Source: Sutterella sp. UBA4713
GTDB lineage: Bacteria > Pseudomonadota > Gammaproteobacteria > Burkholderiales > Burkholderiaceae_F
NCBI GenBank assembly: GCA_002404465.1
Contig: DHJT01000039.1
Location: 1 to 34,588, forward strand
Reading direction: 5' to 3'
DNA length: 34,588 bases
Shown in pieces: positions 24,659 to 32,885 of this stretch. The position numbers and the translations under genes are program-made. Under the pieces are notes generated by a model. It was not told where the DNA came from. It was given only the letters and a program-made list of their open reading frames with translations, and did not search any database. Position 1 is the first letter of the stretch. Every line of letters begins with the position of its first letter.

Positions 24659-26848
24659 CTACCGAGAGGAACTCGGTGCCGGAACGGCCGCTTTCTCAAG
24701 CGCCTCAAGCAGCGACTTTTGCTGTAAAAGCTCCGGAAGAACCGTGGGTTTGCCGGTTGAGTCATACAGGACATAAAGCGGAACCCCCGTGCGTCCGAAT
24801 GCGTTAATCAGGCGTGTAATCTCGGCATCGCGACGAGTCCAATCGGCAACAAAACATCGGACCCCATATTGTTTTAAGGCGGCAGTTGTCGCATCGGTGT
24901 GTAGGACCGTCATCGCATTGAACTGACATGTGACGCACCAGGAGGCCGTAAAGTCGATGAGCGCGGGCTTTCCTTGCTCAATGGCACGCTCGAGGGCTTT
25001 GGCGGAGTAAGGTTGCCAAAGAAGAGCGCCTGACTGACTGCGAGACGTCGTTGTGTCACAGAGGCTGAGCACCGCCAGGCATGCAAAGGTCACAAAAAGT
25101 GAGACGGACTTCAAAACAATTGAATGATCCCGCCCGTATTGCTCACGTCCGAAGGCCCACAAAAAGAGTGTTAAAGCGCCGGCAGCCAGGAAAAGTGCAA
25201 TAAGACCGTAGCCGTTGACTTGATGGCTTAGTACCCAAATGAGCCACAGGACGGCACAAAACATCGGAAGCGCCATGAAGCGTCGCAGATAGACCATCCA
25301 GATTCCCGGCTTCGGTAGCCACTTTGTCCAGACGGGACATAGTGTCAGCAATAACCACGGGAGCGCAATTCCTAAGCCTAAAGCTAGGAAGACCGCACAG
25401 GCCTCATAGGCCGGTTGCGTGACGGCAAATCCTAGGGCGGCTCCCATAAAGGGCGCCGTGCAGGGACTGGCAACCACGACAGTTAAAATCCCCACGCCGA
25501 AAGTTGACAGAGGTCCGGAGGAAGGCAAAGCCTTGGCGGCGCGAGAATCGGCCAAGTGACTGGCGGCTGTAAATTCGAAAACGCCTAACAGGTTGAGGGT
25601 CAGCACGAAAAATAGGAGCGCCAAAGCTGCCACGAACCAGGGTGTTTGTAGCTGAAATCCCCATCCGACGGCGTATCCCAATGAGCGTACGAAAAGGAGT
25701 AGTACGGCAAGCGCTAAAGTGCTCGTCAGAACACCGGCCGTAAAAGCCAAACCGTTCATCGCGAGTGAGCCGCGTCGGCGCGTCCTGTCAACCAGATGCA
25801 AAAATTTAAGGCTTAAGACCGGGAATACACAGGGCATGAGGTTAAGGATCAATCCGCCGATAAAAGCCAATGTCAGGGCTGAAAATGCAGTCAGAGGGGC
25901 GGGGGGCACCACTTTTGTCAGAATAGGAACGGCGGATTTTTTCGGAAGAGCTTTTTCGTCATTGCCGATGTTCCCGGGGCGCACGGGAATTGTCGTTTCG
26001 ATGGCCCAACCGTGTTCGGACGGTCCTGCGTCGGCGATCAGAGTCCCCGTTAGGTGTGTCAGATTTTTCCCGGCAGAATCGTTAAGTGTCAAAAGGAGTG
26101 TTGTGTCCGAAGAACCTGTCTTGTGATTGACGGGAGCGACGTGACGTATCAGATTGCTTTCATCGGCGATAAAAACAAGCGAATCGGACACAAGACCGGC
26201 GGAGGACGGCAGGTCTAGCAAAACACGATTGCCCTCTTGCACAGCTGTAATCGGTGTGTTGGTCACGCGTTCGGGGATCTGCGTGCGTGATCGGGCGAAA
26301 AGCGCACTGGATGCGGACGGTTTGCTGGCGACTTCGATGGGAAACGTCAGACGCAAATTGGCCTGTTGCGGCACGCAAACGTCTTTGCAGGCGACCCATG
26401 AGACTTTGGCGCGAATCGTCGCTCGTGTTCCGTAGGGCGTGCCCCAAGGGATATCAAGCTTAAAGGGGAGTAAAACCGTATCGCTATAGACGTAGCTTGT
26501 TAACTGACCGGTGGTTAAAACGGTCGGAATGGGCCAGCCCGCCGAGACAATGCTCCAGCGTTTGGGCAAGGACCAGGTCACCCGAGTGGCCTCGCCGGCA
26601 TCGCCGGGATTTTTCCAGTAGGTGTGCCAGCCTTTTTTGTGCTTTAAAAGGATTCCGACTTCATAGGGGCTTCCCGGAGTTGCGGCCGTTCGATCAGCCA
26701 CAATGCTGGCCTGAACGGCATCACGACTCTCATCGGTTTGTTGCGAATGATTGAGAAAATCCGCCGGAAGCTGAGCAAAGCAGTTCAGACACACTGCCGC
26801 AGTGAGTGTGACAAAAGCGGTCCGAAGAAAGCACAAAAGGCGATTCAT
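24659..26848 (-). CDS. DsbD/ScsB-type thiol:disulfide interchange protein
   Basis: This membrane protein moves reducing equivalents from cytoplasmic thioredoxin to periplasmic partners. At 729 residues it is longer than E. coli DsbD (565) and resembles the ScsB subgroup. Order: signal peptide (about 1-25); N-terminal periplasmic domain with C154-xxx-C158 (ACKDVCVP); an extra beta-rich region to about 310; a transmembrane core with C340 (MPCVFP) and C463 (ASPCTAPF); and a C-terminal thioredoxin domain with C638-V-T-C641. All three cysteine pairs needed for the relay are present. It starts 4 bases after hemL. The ribosome site is weak, suggesting coupling. Confidence 0.9.
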   Translation of the reverse strand: MNRLLCFLRTAFVTLTAAVCLNCFAQLPADFLNHSQQTDESRDAVQASIVADRTAATPGSPYEVGILLKHKKGWHTYWKNPGDAGEATRVTWSLPKRWSIVSAGWPIPTVLTTGQLTSYVYSDTVLLPFKLDIPWGTPYGTRATIRAKVSWVACKDVCVPQQANLRLTFPIEVASKPSASSALFARSRTQIPERVTNTPITAVQEGNRVLLDLPSSAGLVSDSLVFIADESNLIRHVAPVNHKTGSSDTTLLLTLNDSAGKNLTHLTGTLIADAGPSEHGWAIETTIPVRPGNIGNDEKALPKKSAVPILTKVVPPAPLTAFSALTLAFIGGLILNLMPCVFPVLSLKFLHLVDRTRRRGSLAMNGLAFTAGVLTSTLALAVLLLFVRSLGYAVGWGFQLQTPWFVAALALLFFVLTLNLLGVFEFTAASHLADSRAAKALPSSGPLSTFGVGILTVVVASPCTAPFMGAALGFAVTQPAYEACAVFLALGLGIALPWLLLTLCPVWTKWLPKPGIWMVYLRRFMALPMFCAVLWLIWVLSHQVNGYGLIALFLAAGALTLFLWAFGREQYGRDHSIVLKSVSLFVTFACLAVLSLCDTTTSRSQSGALLWQPYSAKALERAIEQGKPALIDFTASWCVTCQFNAMTVLHTDATTAALKQYGVRCFVADWTRRDAEITRLINAFGRTGVPLYVLYDSTGKPTVLPELLQQKSLLEALEKAAVPAPSSSR

Positions 26849-26852
26849 GAAG

Positions 26853-28136
26853 TTAATGTTTCAGTGACCGAAAGGCTACCTGAGCTGCCTTGACGGTGGC
26901 ATCGATTGTTTCCTGCGTGTGCGCGACACTGATAAAGCCTGCTTCAAACACAGAAGGAGCCAGGTAAATCCCGGCATCGAGCATAGCGTGGAAAAAGTGT
27001 GCGAAAGCCTTTGTATCGGACTTCATGACGTCGGCAAACGAGTTGGGAAGCGTCGGTAGGAAAAATAGTCCGAGCATGCCACCGAGTGACCGTGCACAGA
27101 AGGGAACGCCTTCACTCTCGGCGGCTGCATTTAAGCCGTTTACCAGGTGCTCGGCCTTGGCCGAAAGTGCCTCATAAAATCCCGGTTTTTCAATCTCTTT
27201 TAAAGTGGCCAAACCGCAGGCGACGGCCACGGGGTTGCCCGAAAGTGTCCCTGCTTGGTAAACGGGCCCCAAAGGCGCAATTTTTTCCATAATTTCGCGT
27301 CGTGCTCCGAAGGCCGCAACGGGCATCCCTCCTCCGATGACTTTTCCGAACATCGTAATGTCCGGCTTGACGTTGTAAATCGATTGCGCACCGCCCAAAG
27401 CCACGCGAAAGCCCGTCATCACTTCATCGACAATCAGAAGCGCGCCGTATTGCGTGCACAAAGCGCGCGCCGTATCGATAAATTCCTGCGTGGCAGGCAC
27501 CATATTCATATTGCCGGCAACAGCTTCGACGATGACGCAAGCGATGGCGTTGCCTTGTCGCTTGAAGCACTCGCGTAGTGCGTGCGGATTGTTGTATTCC
27601 AAGACAAGCGTGTGTTCGGTTGTTTCTTTAGGAACACCGGCAGAAGACGGGTGCCCGAAGGTGAGCATTCCCGATCCGGCCTTCACCAGGAGACTGTCGG
27701 AATGGCCGTGGTAACACCCTTCAAATTTGACGATTTTGTCTCGGCCTGTGTAACCGCGAGCCAGACGAATGGCGCTCATGCCGGCTTCCGTGCCCGAGCT
27801 GACGAGTCGAACTTGCTCAACCGAGGGAACAAGGCGAGTGATTTCTTCTGCCAGTTCAATTTCCGCTTTTGTCGCAGCACCGAAAGACAATCCGTCGCAC
27901 ACGGCCTTTTGCACAGCCTCGATGACAGCCGGGTGATTGTGCCCGAGAATCATCGGACCCCACGAGAGGACGTAATCAATGTAGCGACGCCCCTCTTCAT
28001 CGAACATATAGGGCCCTTGGGCACGACGAATAAACCGCGGGGCTCCGCCTACACTCCCGAAGGCTCGCACAGGGGAATTGACTCCGCCCGGAATGGTTTT
28101 CTTGGCGCGCTCGAAAAGTTCTTCATTGATGCCCAT
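26853..28136 (-). CDS. hemL: glutamate-1-semialdehyde 2,1-aminomutase
   Basis: HemL converts glutamate-1-semialdehyde to 5-aminolevulinate, the C5 route to heme. The 427-residue PLP enzyme has the typical IPGGVNSPVRAF near residue 17, the VSSGTEA cofactor segment, VDEVMTGFR, and the PLP lysine in FGKVIGGGMPVAAFG. The ATG at 28136 (MGINEELFERAK) has CGGAG 7 bases upstream. A longer frame would add 24 residues with no family counterpart. It precedes the DsbD/ScsB-type gene on the minus strand. Confidence 0.96.
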   Translation of the reverse strand: MGINEELFERAKKTIPGGVNSPVRAFGSVGGAPRFIRRAQGPYMFDEEGRRYIDYVLSWGPMILGHNHPAVIEAVQKAVCDGLSFGAATKAEIELAEEITRLVPSVEQVRLVSSGTEAGMSAIRLARGYTGRDKIVKFEGCYHGHSDSLLVKAGSGMLTFGHPSSAGVPKETTEHTLVLEYNNPHALRECFKRQGNAIACVIVEAVAGNMNMVPATQEFIDTARALCTQYGALLIVDEVMTGFRVALGGAQSIYNVKPDITMFGKVIGGGMPVAAFGARREIMEKIAPLGPVYQAGTLSGNPVAVACGLATLKEIEKPGFYEALSAKAEHLVNGLNAAAESEGVPFCARSLGGMLGLFFLPTLPNSFADVMKSDTKAFAHFFHAMLDAGIYLAPSVFEAGFISVAHTQETIDATVKAAQVAFRSLKH

Positions 28137-28245
28137 GACTTGCTCCGAAAAGACACAACACCGCCGAACGGGCGGCAACGAGCGCATTTTAGGCGAAACC
28201 GCCCTCAAGATTTTCGGAAAAGTGTGTCAAACATCGACCGACAAG

Positions 28246-28273
28246 AAAAACCCGTCCCAAAAATCGGGACGGG
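28246..28273 (-). terminator. terminator after the ABC importer operon
   Basis: An 8-bp perfect stem (CCCGTCCC / GGGACGGG) with a 7-base loop. On the minus strand it is followed by five T. It lies 25 bases after the ATPase gene stop. Confidence 0.85.
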
Positions 28274-28298
28274 CAGATCGGTCATAAATTACCCGGGA

Positions 28299-29339
28299 CT
28301 AAAAAAGCATGACTTTGCCAAAGTCCAGGAACACATTCGTGCCGTCGGGGAAGGCTGTTGTATCGACGCCCTTGACGATGACGCGGAATGTGTGTTTGCC
28401 GCACTGGACACGAAAATCCGTTGACTCGCCCAAGAAGAAACTGTGCCGTACGATACCGGCAAGAGTGCCGGCTGTCTTGGATATTGTGATATTTTCCGGA
28501 CGTACAGCAATGGTCACGTTTTCGCCAGTAACGTCGCCTGTATTCGGAAAAGAGACGTCCGTCCCCTCAAGGAACACTCGATTGCCTTGGACTGATCCCT
28601 TGACGAAGTTTACTAAGCCGATAAAGTCGGCAACCATCTTGTTTCTCGGGTTGGAGTAGATTTCGTGAGGATGCCCGATTTGCTGAACGACGCCTGCATT
28701 CATCACGACGACGCGGTCGCTCATGGCCATTGCCTCGCTCTGATCGTGTGTGACGTAAATAACCGTGATATGCATTTTCTTTTGAATTGCAGAGATTTCA
28801 AAACGCATACTTTCGCGGAGCTTGGCATCAAGATTGCTCAAGGGTTCGTCTAAAAGCAGTAGCCCGGGGCGCATTACGAGGGCACGAGCTAGGGCTACGC
28901 GTTGTTGTTGACCGCCCGAGAGCTGGCTCGGAAAGCGTTCGCTATAAGGTCCGAGGTGCACGAGCTCAAGCATCTCGGCGACACGCTTTTTGCGTTCTTC
29001 GGTCGGAACACGTTGGATTTTTAAGGGGTAACCGACGTTGTCGGCAACGGTCATATGTGGCCAAACGGCATAACTTTGAAAGACCATACCGATGCCACGT
29101 TTTTCCGGCGGCACAAAGATACCCCGCTCGGAACTTGAAACTACGGTATCGCCGATGCAGATTGTGCCCTCCGTGGCACGTTCGAATCCGGCGACCATCC
29201 GCAAGGTTGTTGTTTTTCCACAGCCGGAGGGGCCGAGAATCGAGATAAATTCCCCGTCTTTGACTTGTAAGTTGAAGTCGTCGACAACGGTAATGGATCC
29301 ATACCGCTTGTAGACGTGATCAATTTTGACTTCTGACAT
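28299..29339 (-). CDS. ABC importer ATPase (FbpC/PotA-like, Fe3+/organophosphate type)
   Basis: This is the cytoplasmic ATPase of the three-gene importer. The 346-residue protein has Walker A (GPSGCGKTT, 36-44), Q-loop near 88, signature LSGGQQQ (140-146), Walker B LLLLDEP (160-166), and a C-terminal TOBE-type domain from about residue 270. AGGAG is 9 bases before the ATG. It follows the permease gene by 11 bases. The ATPase sequence alone does not reveal the substrate. Confidence 0.9.
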   Translation of the reverse strand: MSEVKIDHVYKRYGSITVVDDFNLQVKDGEFISILGPSGCGKTTTLRMVAGFERATEGTICIGDTVVSSSERGIFVPPEKRGIGMVFQSYAVWPHMTVADNVGYPLKIQRVPTEERKKRVAEMLELVHLGPYSERFPSQLSGGQQQRVALARALVMRPGLLLLDEPLSNLDAKLRESMRFEISAIQKKMHITVIYVTHDQSEAMAMSDRVVVMNAGVVQQIGHPHEIYSNPRNKMVADFIGLVNFVKGSVQGNRVFLEGTDVSFPNTGDVTGENVTIAVRPENITISKTAGTLAGIVRHSFFLGESTDFRVQCGKHTFRVIVKGVDTTAFPDGTNVFLDFGKVMLF

Positions 29340-29350
29340 TTGTAAAACTC

Positions 29351-31024
29351 CTAAATTCCGACGTTGCCCTTGGTGGCCTTACTCAAAATCAGATTGCCGA
29401 CCAGGACGATAAGCAGGACGATAACGCTCAAAACGGAGGCGTTCTGTGTATCGGCGTATGTCTGCAACTCGTAAAGCAACACGCCGATGGTCTTCGTTTC
29501 GCTTCCGTAGAGCAACAAAGACATCGTTAACTCGTAAAACGAAGGCATGAAGATTAAGAACCAGCCGGCAACGATTGACGGAGCAATGAGTGGGACAATG
29601 ATGTCCTTGCAGCAACGTAACCAGTCGGCTCCCGAGTTCAGTGCGGCTTCCTCAAGCGAACTGTGAACTTGCGTTAATGCTGCGGAAATTGTGCGAACGG
29701 ACATGGTCATGTATTTGACAAGGTAGGCTACAACGAGGATCCACATTGTCGAGTACAGGTTCAGCCCGTAGTTGCCACTAAAGGTGATAATCAATGCCAA
29801 GGCAATGACAATCGACGGGGTCGAACCGCCGACAACCGTTAGAAGATCCGGCAATGTCCTTCCGCGTAGCGTTGTTTTAACTGCCAAGTACGAGACAAAC
29901 AAGCTCAGAAGCGTACCGATTGTTGCGGCAATAACGCCGTACAGAACTGAATTCCAGATGGTTTCCATATATTGGGATGACGTAATGACCGGAATCCACG
30001 GGTCGATGCCGTAGTTTGAAAGCGAAAGAATCGGTTTGGAAAGGGACTTTAAGAAGCTCGTCATCACAATCGAACCGATTGGGATGACAACGGCAATGGC
30101 TGCATAGGTCGTGATACCGGCAACGGCGAACCACTTCCATTTGCCGAGTTCGACGATGTTCGGCCGAGTGGATTTGCCGCTAATAGTCGTAAAGTCTTTG
30201 CGACCGAGCATCCAAGTCATGAAAAAGAGCAAACCGTTGGCGATAAACATCAGAGAGGCTGCAAGAGCCGTCGAATCACGCACCCCGTCGTCGCTCCCCA
30301 TATATAGGTACGTGACAATACGCGTGGTCAGCACTTCGACGTTGCCGGGCATGCCGACGATAGCCGGAATCCCGAAGCAACTACCTGCAGCGATAAAGAC
30401 CAAAAGTCCGCCGGCGAGAATCGACGGTGCCATTAACGGTAGCGTTACGTTCAGCAATGTTCTGAAGGGACCTGCGCCTGAGATACGCGCGGCTTCTTCC
30501 AGAGTCGGGTCCATCTTTTCCATGGCCCGTGAAATGGTGATGAAGGCAAAGGGGCTGTAAAAGAGCGTAAGAACCCAGGCGATACCGCCGAATGTGTAAA
30601 TGTTAAATGGTGCGGTCTGCAGATCGAACATCCAGCGAAAAATGTTGTTTAAGTATCCGACACTCGGGTTTAGAAGTTGTGTCCAGGCAATGGCTCCCAC
30701 GTAGGGAGGAATCATGTAGCTGGAAATCAGAATCGTGCGATAAAACTTCTTGCCAGGCAAATCCGTGCGTCCGACGAGCCAAGCCAGAGGAAAGGTGATA
30801 ATGACGCTCGCAACCATCACCAGGAGCGATAGTTCGACGGTATTGGTGAGCGCTCGCCAGTTCACATCCAGGCTGTAAACCTCGCGGTAGTTTCCCAAAT
30901 TAATTGTGCCGTCCTTCCAGACGGAGTCTATGAGGAGAACTCCCATCGGGAGAATGACAAAGTAAACCAGCAATAGCACCGCGAAACTAATGACGATGGT
31001 TTTGCTGTTTAAACGAAAGCGCAT
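29351..31024 (-). CDS. ABC importer permease, two fused MetI-like halves
   Basis: This is a 557-residue inner-membrane permease made of two BPD_transp_1 halves, about residues 55-260 and 355-545. Together they have about twelve membrane segments. Each half carries an EAA-type loop for ATPase contact: LEEAARISGAGPF near 185 and LEEAALNSGADW near 460. Fused permeases of this length are typical of the FbpB/AfuB/PhnU group. AGGAG precedes the ATG. It is separated from the binding-protein gene by a strong hairpin. Confidence 0.9.
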   Translation of the reverse strand: MRFRLNSKTIVISFAVLLLVYFVILPMGVLLIDSVWKDGTINLGNYREVYSLDVNWRALTNTVELSLLVMVASVIITFPLAWLVGRTDLPGKKFYRTILISSYMIPPYVGAIAWTQLLNPSVGYLNNIFRWMFDLQTAPFNIYTFGGIAWVLTLFYSPFAFITISRAMEKMDPTLEEAARISGAGPFRTLLNVTLPLMAPSILAGGLLVFIAAGSCFGIPAIVGMPGNVEVLTTRIVTYLYMGSDDGVRDSTALAASLMFIANGLLFFMTWMLGRKDFTTISGKSTRPNIVELGKWKWFAVAGITTYAAIAVVIPIGSIVMTSFLKSLSKPILSLSNYGIDPWIPVITSSQYMETIWNSVLYGVIAATIGTLLSLFVSYLAVKTTLRGRTLPDLLTVVGGSTPSIVIALALIITFSGNYGLNLYSTMWILVVAYLVKYMTMSVRTISAALTQVHSSLEEAALNSGADWLRCCKDIIVPLIAPSIVAGWFLIFMPSFYELTMSLLLYGSETKTIGVLLYELQTYADTQNASVLSVIVLLIVLVGNLILSKATKGNVGI

Positions 31025-31055
31025 ACAAAAACTCCTGCGATAAAACTACAAAAGA

Positions 31056-31079
31056 CGGGAGACGAAGTTTCGTCCCCCG
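31056..31079 (-). terminator. intercistronic hairpin after the binding-protein gene
   Basis: An 11-bp near-perfect stem (one mismatch) ending in GACGAA / TTCGTC lies between the binding-protein and permease genes. On the minus strand it is followed by TCTTTTG. Such hairpins commonly stabilise or partly terminate the message so that the binding protein is made in excess. Confidence 0.6.
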
Positions 31080-31114
31080 CCTGTGTTGTTTTATGAAACA
31101 AAAAGACCTATCAA

Positions 31115-32119
31115 TTAACGGTCCATCATGCGCTTACGGAAGTTCTCCTTAATCTTTGCGTTGTTATCGGCAAGATCTTTCCAGTCGATCTTAATTTTTG
31201 TGGCGGCAATCTGGCTTGTGGGAATCGAACCTAAAGGAGCTTCAACGTCAGCGCGCACCGGATGCATCCATCCCTTAACGACAGCCTTTTGACCGTCCTT
31301 GCCGAGCCACCAGTCCACCAGAGCCTTGGCGCCTTCCGGATTCTTCGTGGTCTTCATAATGGCAATCGGAGAGGGAATCATGATAGTGCCGTCAGAGGGA
31401 TAGGAAACAGCCAGAGGCTCTTTCTTGGCGACGGAAAGCTTCAGAATGTTTTCTTCCAGAATCATCGCCGCAGCGTATTCGCCTGTCAGAAGCTTGTTTT
31501 GAATCGCCGAATTCCCTTGCTCGACCTTCATGCCGTTGGCCGCGAGTTTGTCAAAGTATTCCCAACCGTACTTTTGAGCTAAGGCACCGACGGCTACGTA
31601 CGCTGTGCCGCTCAAAAGGGGGTTAGGCATGGCGATCTTGCCTTTCCACTTCGGATCGAGAAGGTCCTTCCAAGACTTGGGGGCATCCTTCGGATCAAGC
31701 TTATCTTTATTGAAAGCAATAATCATGTTGCAGACGCGCACGGAGTACCAAGCTCCCTGCGGATCCTTGTCGAGGATGACCTTGTCAAATTCCTTGGCTT
31801 TGTACGGAAGGAGAAGCCCCTGTTTTTGAAGTGTCAGGTAGTAGGAGGGATCGGCAACCATGAGGATGTCCGTGCTAATTCGCTTGGCGCGAATTTCACC
31901 GTTCATCTTAGTCATAATGTTTTCGGTGCCGCCTTGGAACCAGCTGACCTTCATCTCGGGGAAGGCTTTGGATACGCTCGGCTTGCACATGTTGTCAACG
32001 ATATCCGGGTACATCGAGGTGTAAACCATCGCCTTGCCGGAAACACCGGCCTGGGCAAATCCGATGAAACTCATAGCGGTCGCGGCCACAACGGCGCTTA
32101 GAAGAGTACGTTTCTGCAT
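31115..32119 (-). CDS. periplasmic substrate-binding protein of the ABC importer
   Basis: This is a 334-residue extracellular binding protein of the Fe3+/2-aminoethylphosphonate/hexose-phosphate-type family (FbpA/AfuA/PhnS relatives). The signal peptide ends near residue 24 (AQA-GVS). The mature protein begins with the family's VYTSMYPDI strand. Segments SGTAYVAVGAL and PSPIAIMK are typical. The adjacent tyrosine pair that binds ferric iron in classical FbpA is not seen; the aligned site reads ILEENIL. That makes an organic anion or organophosphate at least as likely as iron, but this is inference. AGGAG is present 6-7 bases before the ATG. Confidence 0.88.
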   Translation of the reverse strand: MQKRTLLSAVVAATAMSFIGFAQAGVSGKAMVYTSMYPDIVDNMCKPSVSKAFPEMKVSWFQGGTENIMTKMNGEIRAKRISTDILMVADPSYYLTLQKQGLLLPYKAKEFDKVILDKDPQGAWYSVRVCNMIIAFNKDKLDPKDAPKSWKDLLDPKWKGKIAMPNPLLSGTAYVAVGALAQKYGWEYFDKLAANGMKVEQGNSAIQNKLLTGEYAAAMILEENILKLSVAKKEPLAVSYPSDGTIMIPSPIAIMKTTKNPEGAKALVDWWLGKDGQKAVVKGWMHPVRADVEAPLGSIPTSQIAATKIKIDWKDLADNNAKIKENFRKRMMDR

Positions 32120-32165
32120 TTACTATTCTCCTTAGGTAATGTGGATGGGCGTTTTCCTTGTCAAA

Positions 32166-32266
32166 TCATTCAAAAGAATGAGGCGACATCGGTCAAGCGA
32201 TTTACAAAGTGTAACCGTCTCTTTTGTTTCCATCGAATAAAGTTATTCGATTCAGATAATCTGAAT
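32166..32266. promoter_or_regulatory. four dyads upstream of the importer operon
   Basis: Four inverted repeats occur in 100 bases: TCATTC-aaaa-GAATGA (32166-32181, over the -10); TTACA-aag-TGTAA (32202-32214, just upstream of the -35); ATCGAATAA-ag-TTATTCGAT (32232-32251); and ATTCAGAT-a-ATCTGAAT (32250-32266, sharing 2 bases with the previous one). The longer two look like dimeric regulator sites. No regulator gene lies nearby. Confidence 0.5.
32168..32196 (-). promoter_or_regulatory. promoter of the ABC importer operon
   Basis: On the minus strand: -35 TTGACC (32191-32196), 17-base spacer, -10 TTGAAT (32168-32173). The predicted start near 32161 leaves a leader of about 40 bases with a good AGGAG. 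Confidence 0.55.
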
Positions 32267-32370
32267 TTTTTGAATGAAAGAAAGAATATTTCCTTTTACA
32301 TCAATCGTTATCTCGACAATCTTCCTGGTTTTCGAAGATGAGACTCCGAAAAAAAACGCCTCATTTATTG

Positions 32371-32409
32371 GTGAAAACCCCTAGGTCTATAAGTGAAAAC
32401 CCCTAGGTC
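32371..32409. repeat. two identical 17-base direct repeats, 22-base period
   Basis: gtgaaaacccctaggtc occurs at 32371-32387 and 32393-32409, start to start 22 bases (two helical turns). A second, weaker pair, cttatgaaa at 32416 and 32438, also has a 22-base period. They lie between the divergent importer operon and rnpB, as expected for tandem activator sites. The rest of 32267-32525 is AT-rich and shows no gene. Confidence 0.6.
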
Positions 32410-32525
32410 GGTATTCTTATGAAAGAAAACTTCTGTCCTTATGAAAAAAAGAAATAAAAACAAGGAAAACTGTCGCAAAATCGAGCGAAAATCGTGTGTG
32501 TTTGCGTGTTGCTTGTTTACAACCT

Positions 32526-32554
32526 TTGCGCTTGGCCGCCGGAGGCCTTAAAGT
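32526..32554 (+). promoter_or_regulatory. promoter of rnpB
   Basis: -35-like TTGCGC (32526-32531), 17-base spacer, -10 TAAAGT (32549-32554). The predicted start at about 32561 coincides with the 5' end deduced from the P1 helix of the RNA. Confidence 0.5.
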
Positions 32555-32561
32555 TCACATT

Positions 32562-32885
32562 GAGCACGACGGTCGGTCGGACGATCGCGGGCGAAGTTTC
32601 GCACGAGGAAAGTCCGGACTCCGCAGGGTACCGTAGGAGGTAACGCCTCTCCGCCGCAAGGCGAGGATCAGAGCAACAGAGACGAGCCGATTTGTTTCGG
32701 GTGAAACGGGCAATCTCTACGGGGAGCAACATCAAATAGGCGGCTGCCAGATTCTGTCCCGGAAAAGGCCGCGGGTAGATGGCTTGAGGCGGGGCGTGAG
32801 CCCCGCACTAGATGAATGATCGTCAACGCATCCGAAGGATTTCGGATGCGTAACATAATCCGGCTTACAGACCGGCCTCGTGCCT
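32562..32885 (+). ncRNA. rnpB: RNase P RNA, class A, reduced specificity domain
   Basis: This is the catalytic RNA that matures tRNA 5' ends. Core signatures are present: GAGGAAAGTCCGGACTCC (5' P4 region), AGAGCAACAGAGA, GGGTGAAAC, ACTAGATGAATGA, and TCCGGCTTA (3' P4). Helices can be traced. P1 pairs GCACGA-GGTCGGTC (from 32564) with GACCGGCCTCGTGC (32870-32883). P2 pairs GACGATC with GATCGTC. P9 has a GCAA loop and P18 is GCGGGGC-GTGA-GCCCCGC. Compared with E. coli (377 nt) it is about 322 nt: P13/P14 are missing and P12 is very short. J2/4 carries an 11-bp P19 hairpin at 32826-32851. The 3' end touches the convergent downstream gene. Confidence 0.95.

Noticed and set aside
32141..32341. 66-codon open frame in the importer-rnpB intergenic region
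   Set aside because: It runs across the promoter, palindromes and ribosome site of the importer operon, has no ribosome site of its own and no recognisable motif.
32371..32409. Direct repeats considered as a remnant CRISPR array
   Set aside because: Only two copies, a 5-base gap instead of a spacer, and no cas gene in the window.
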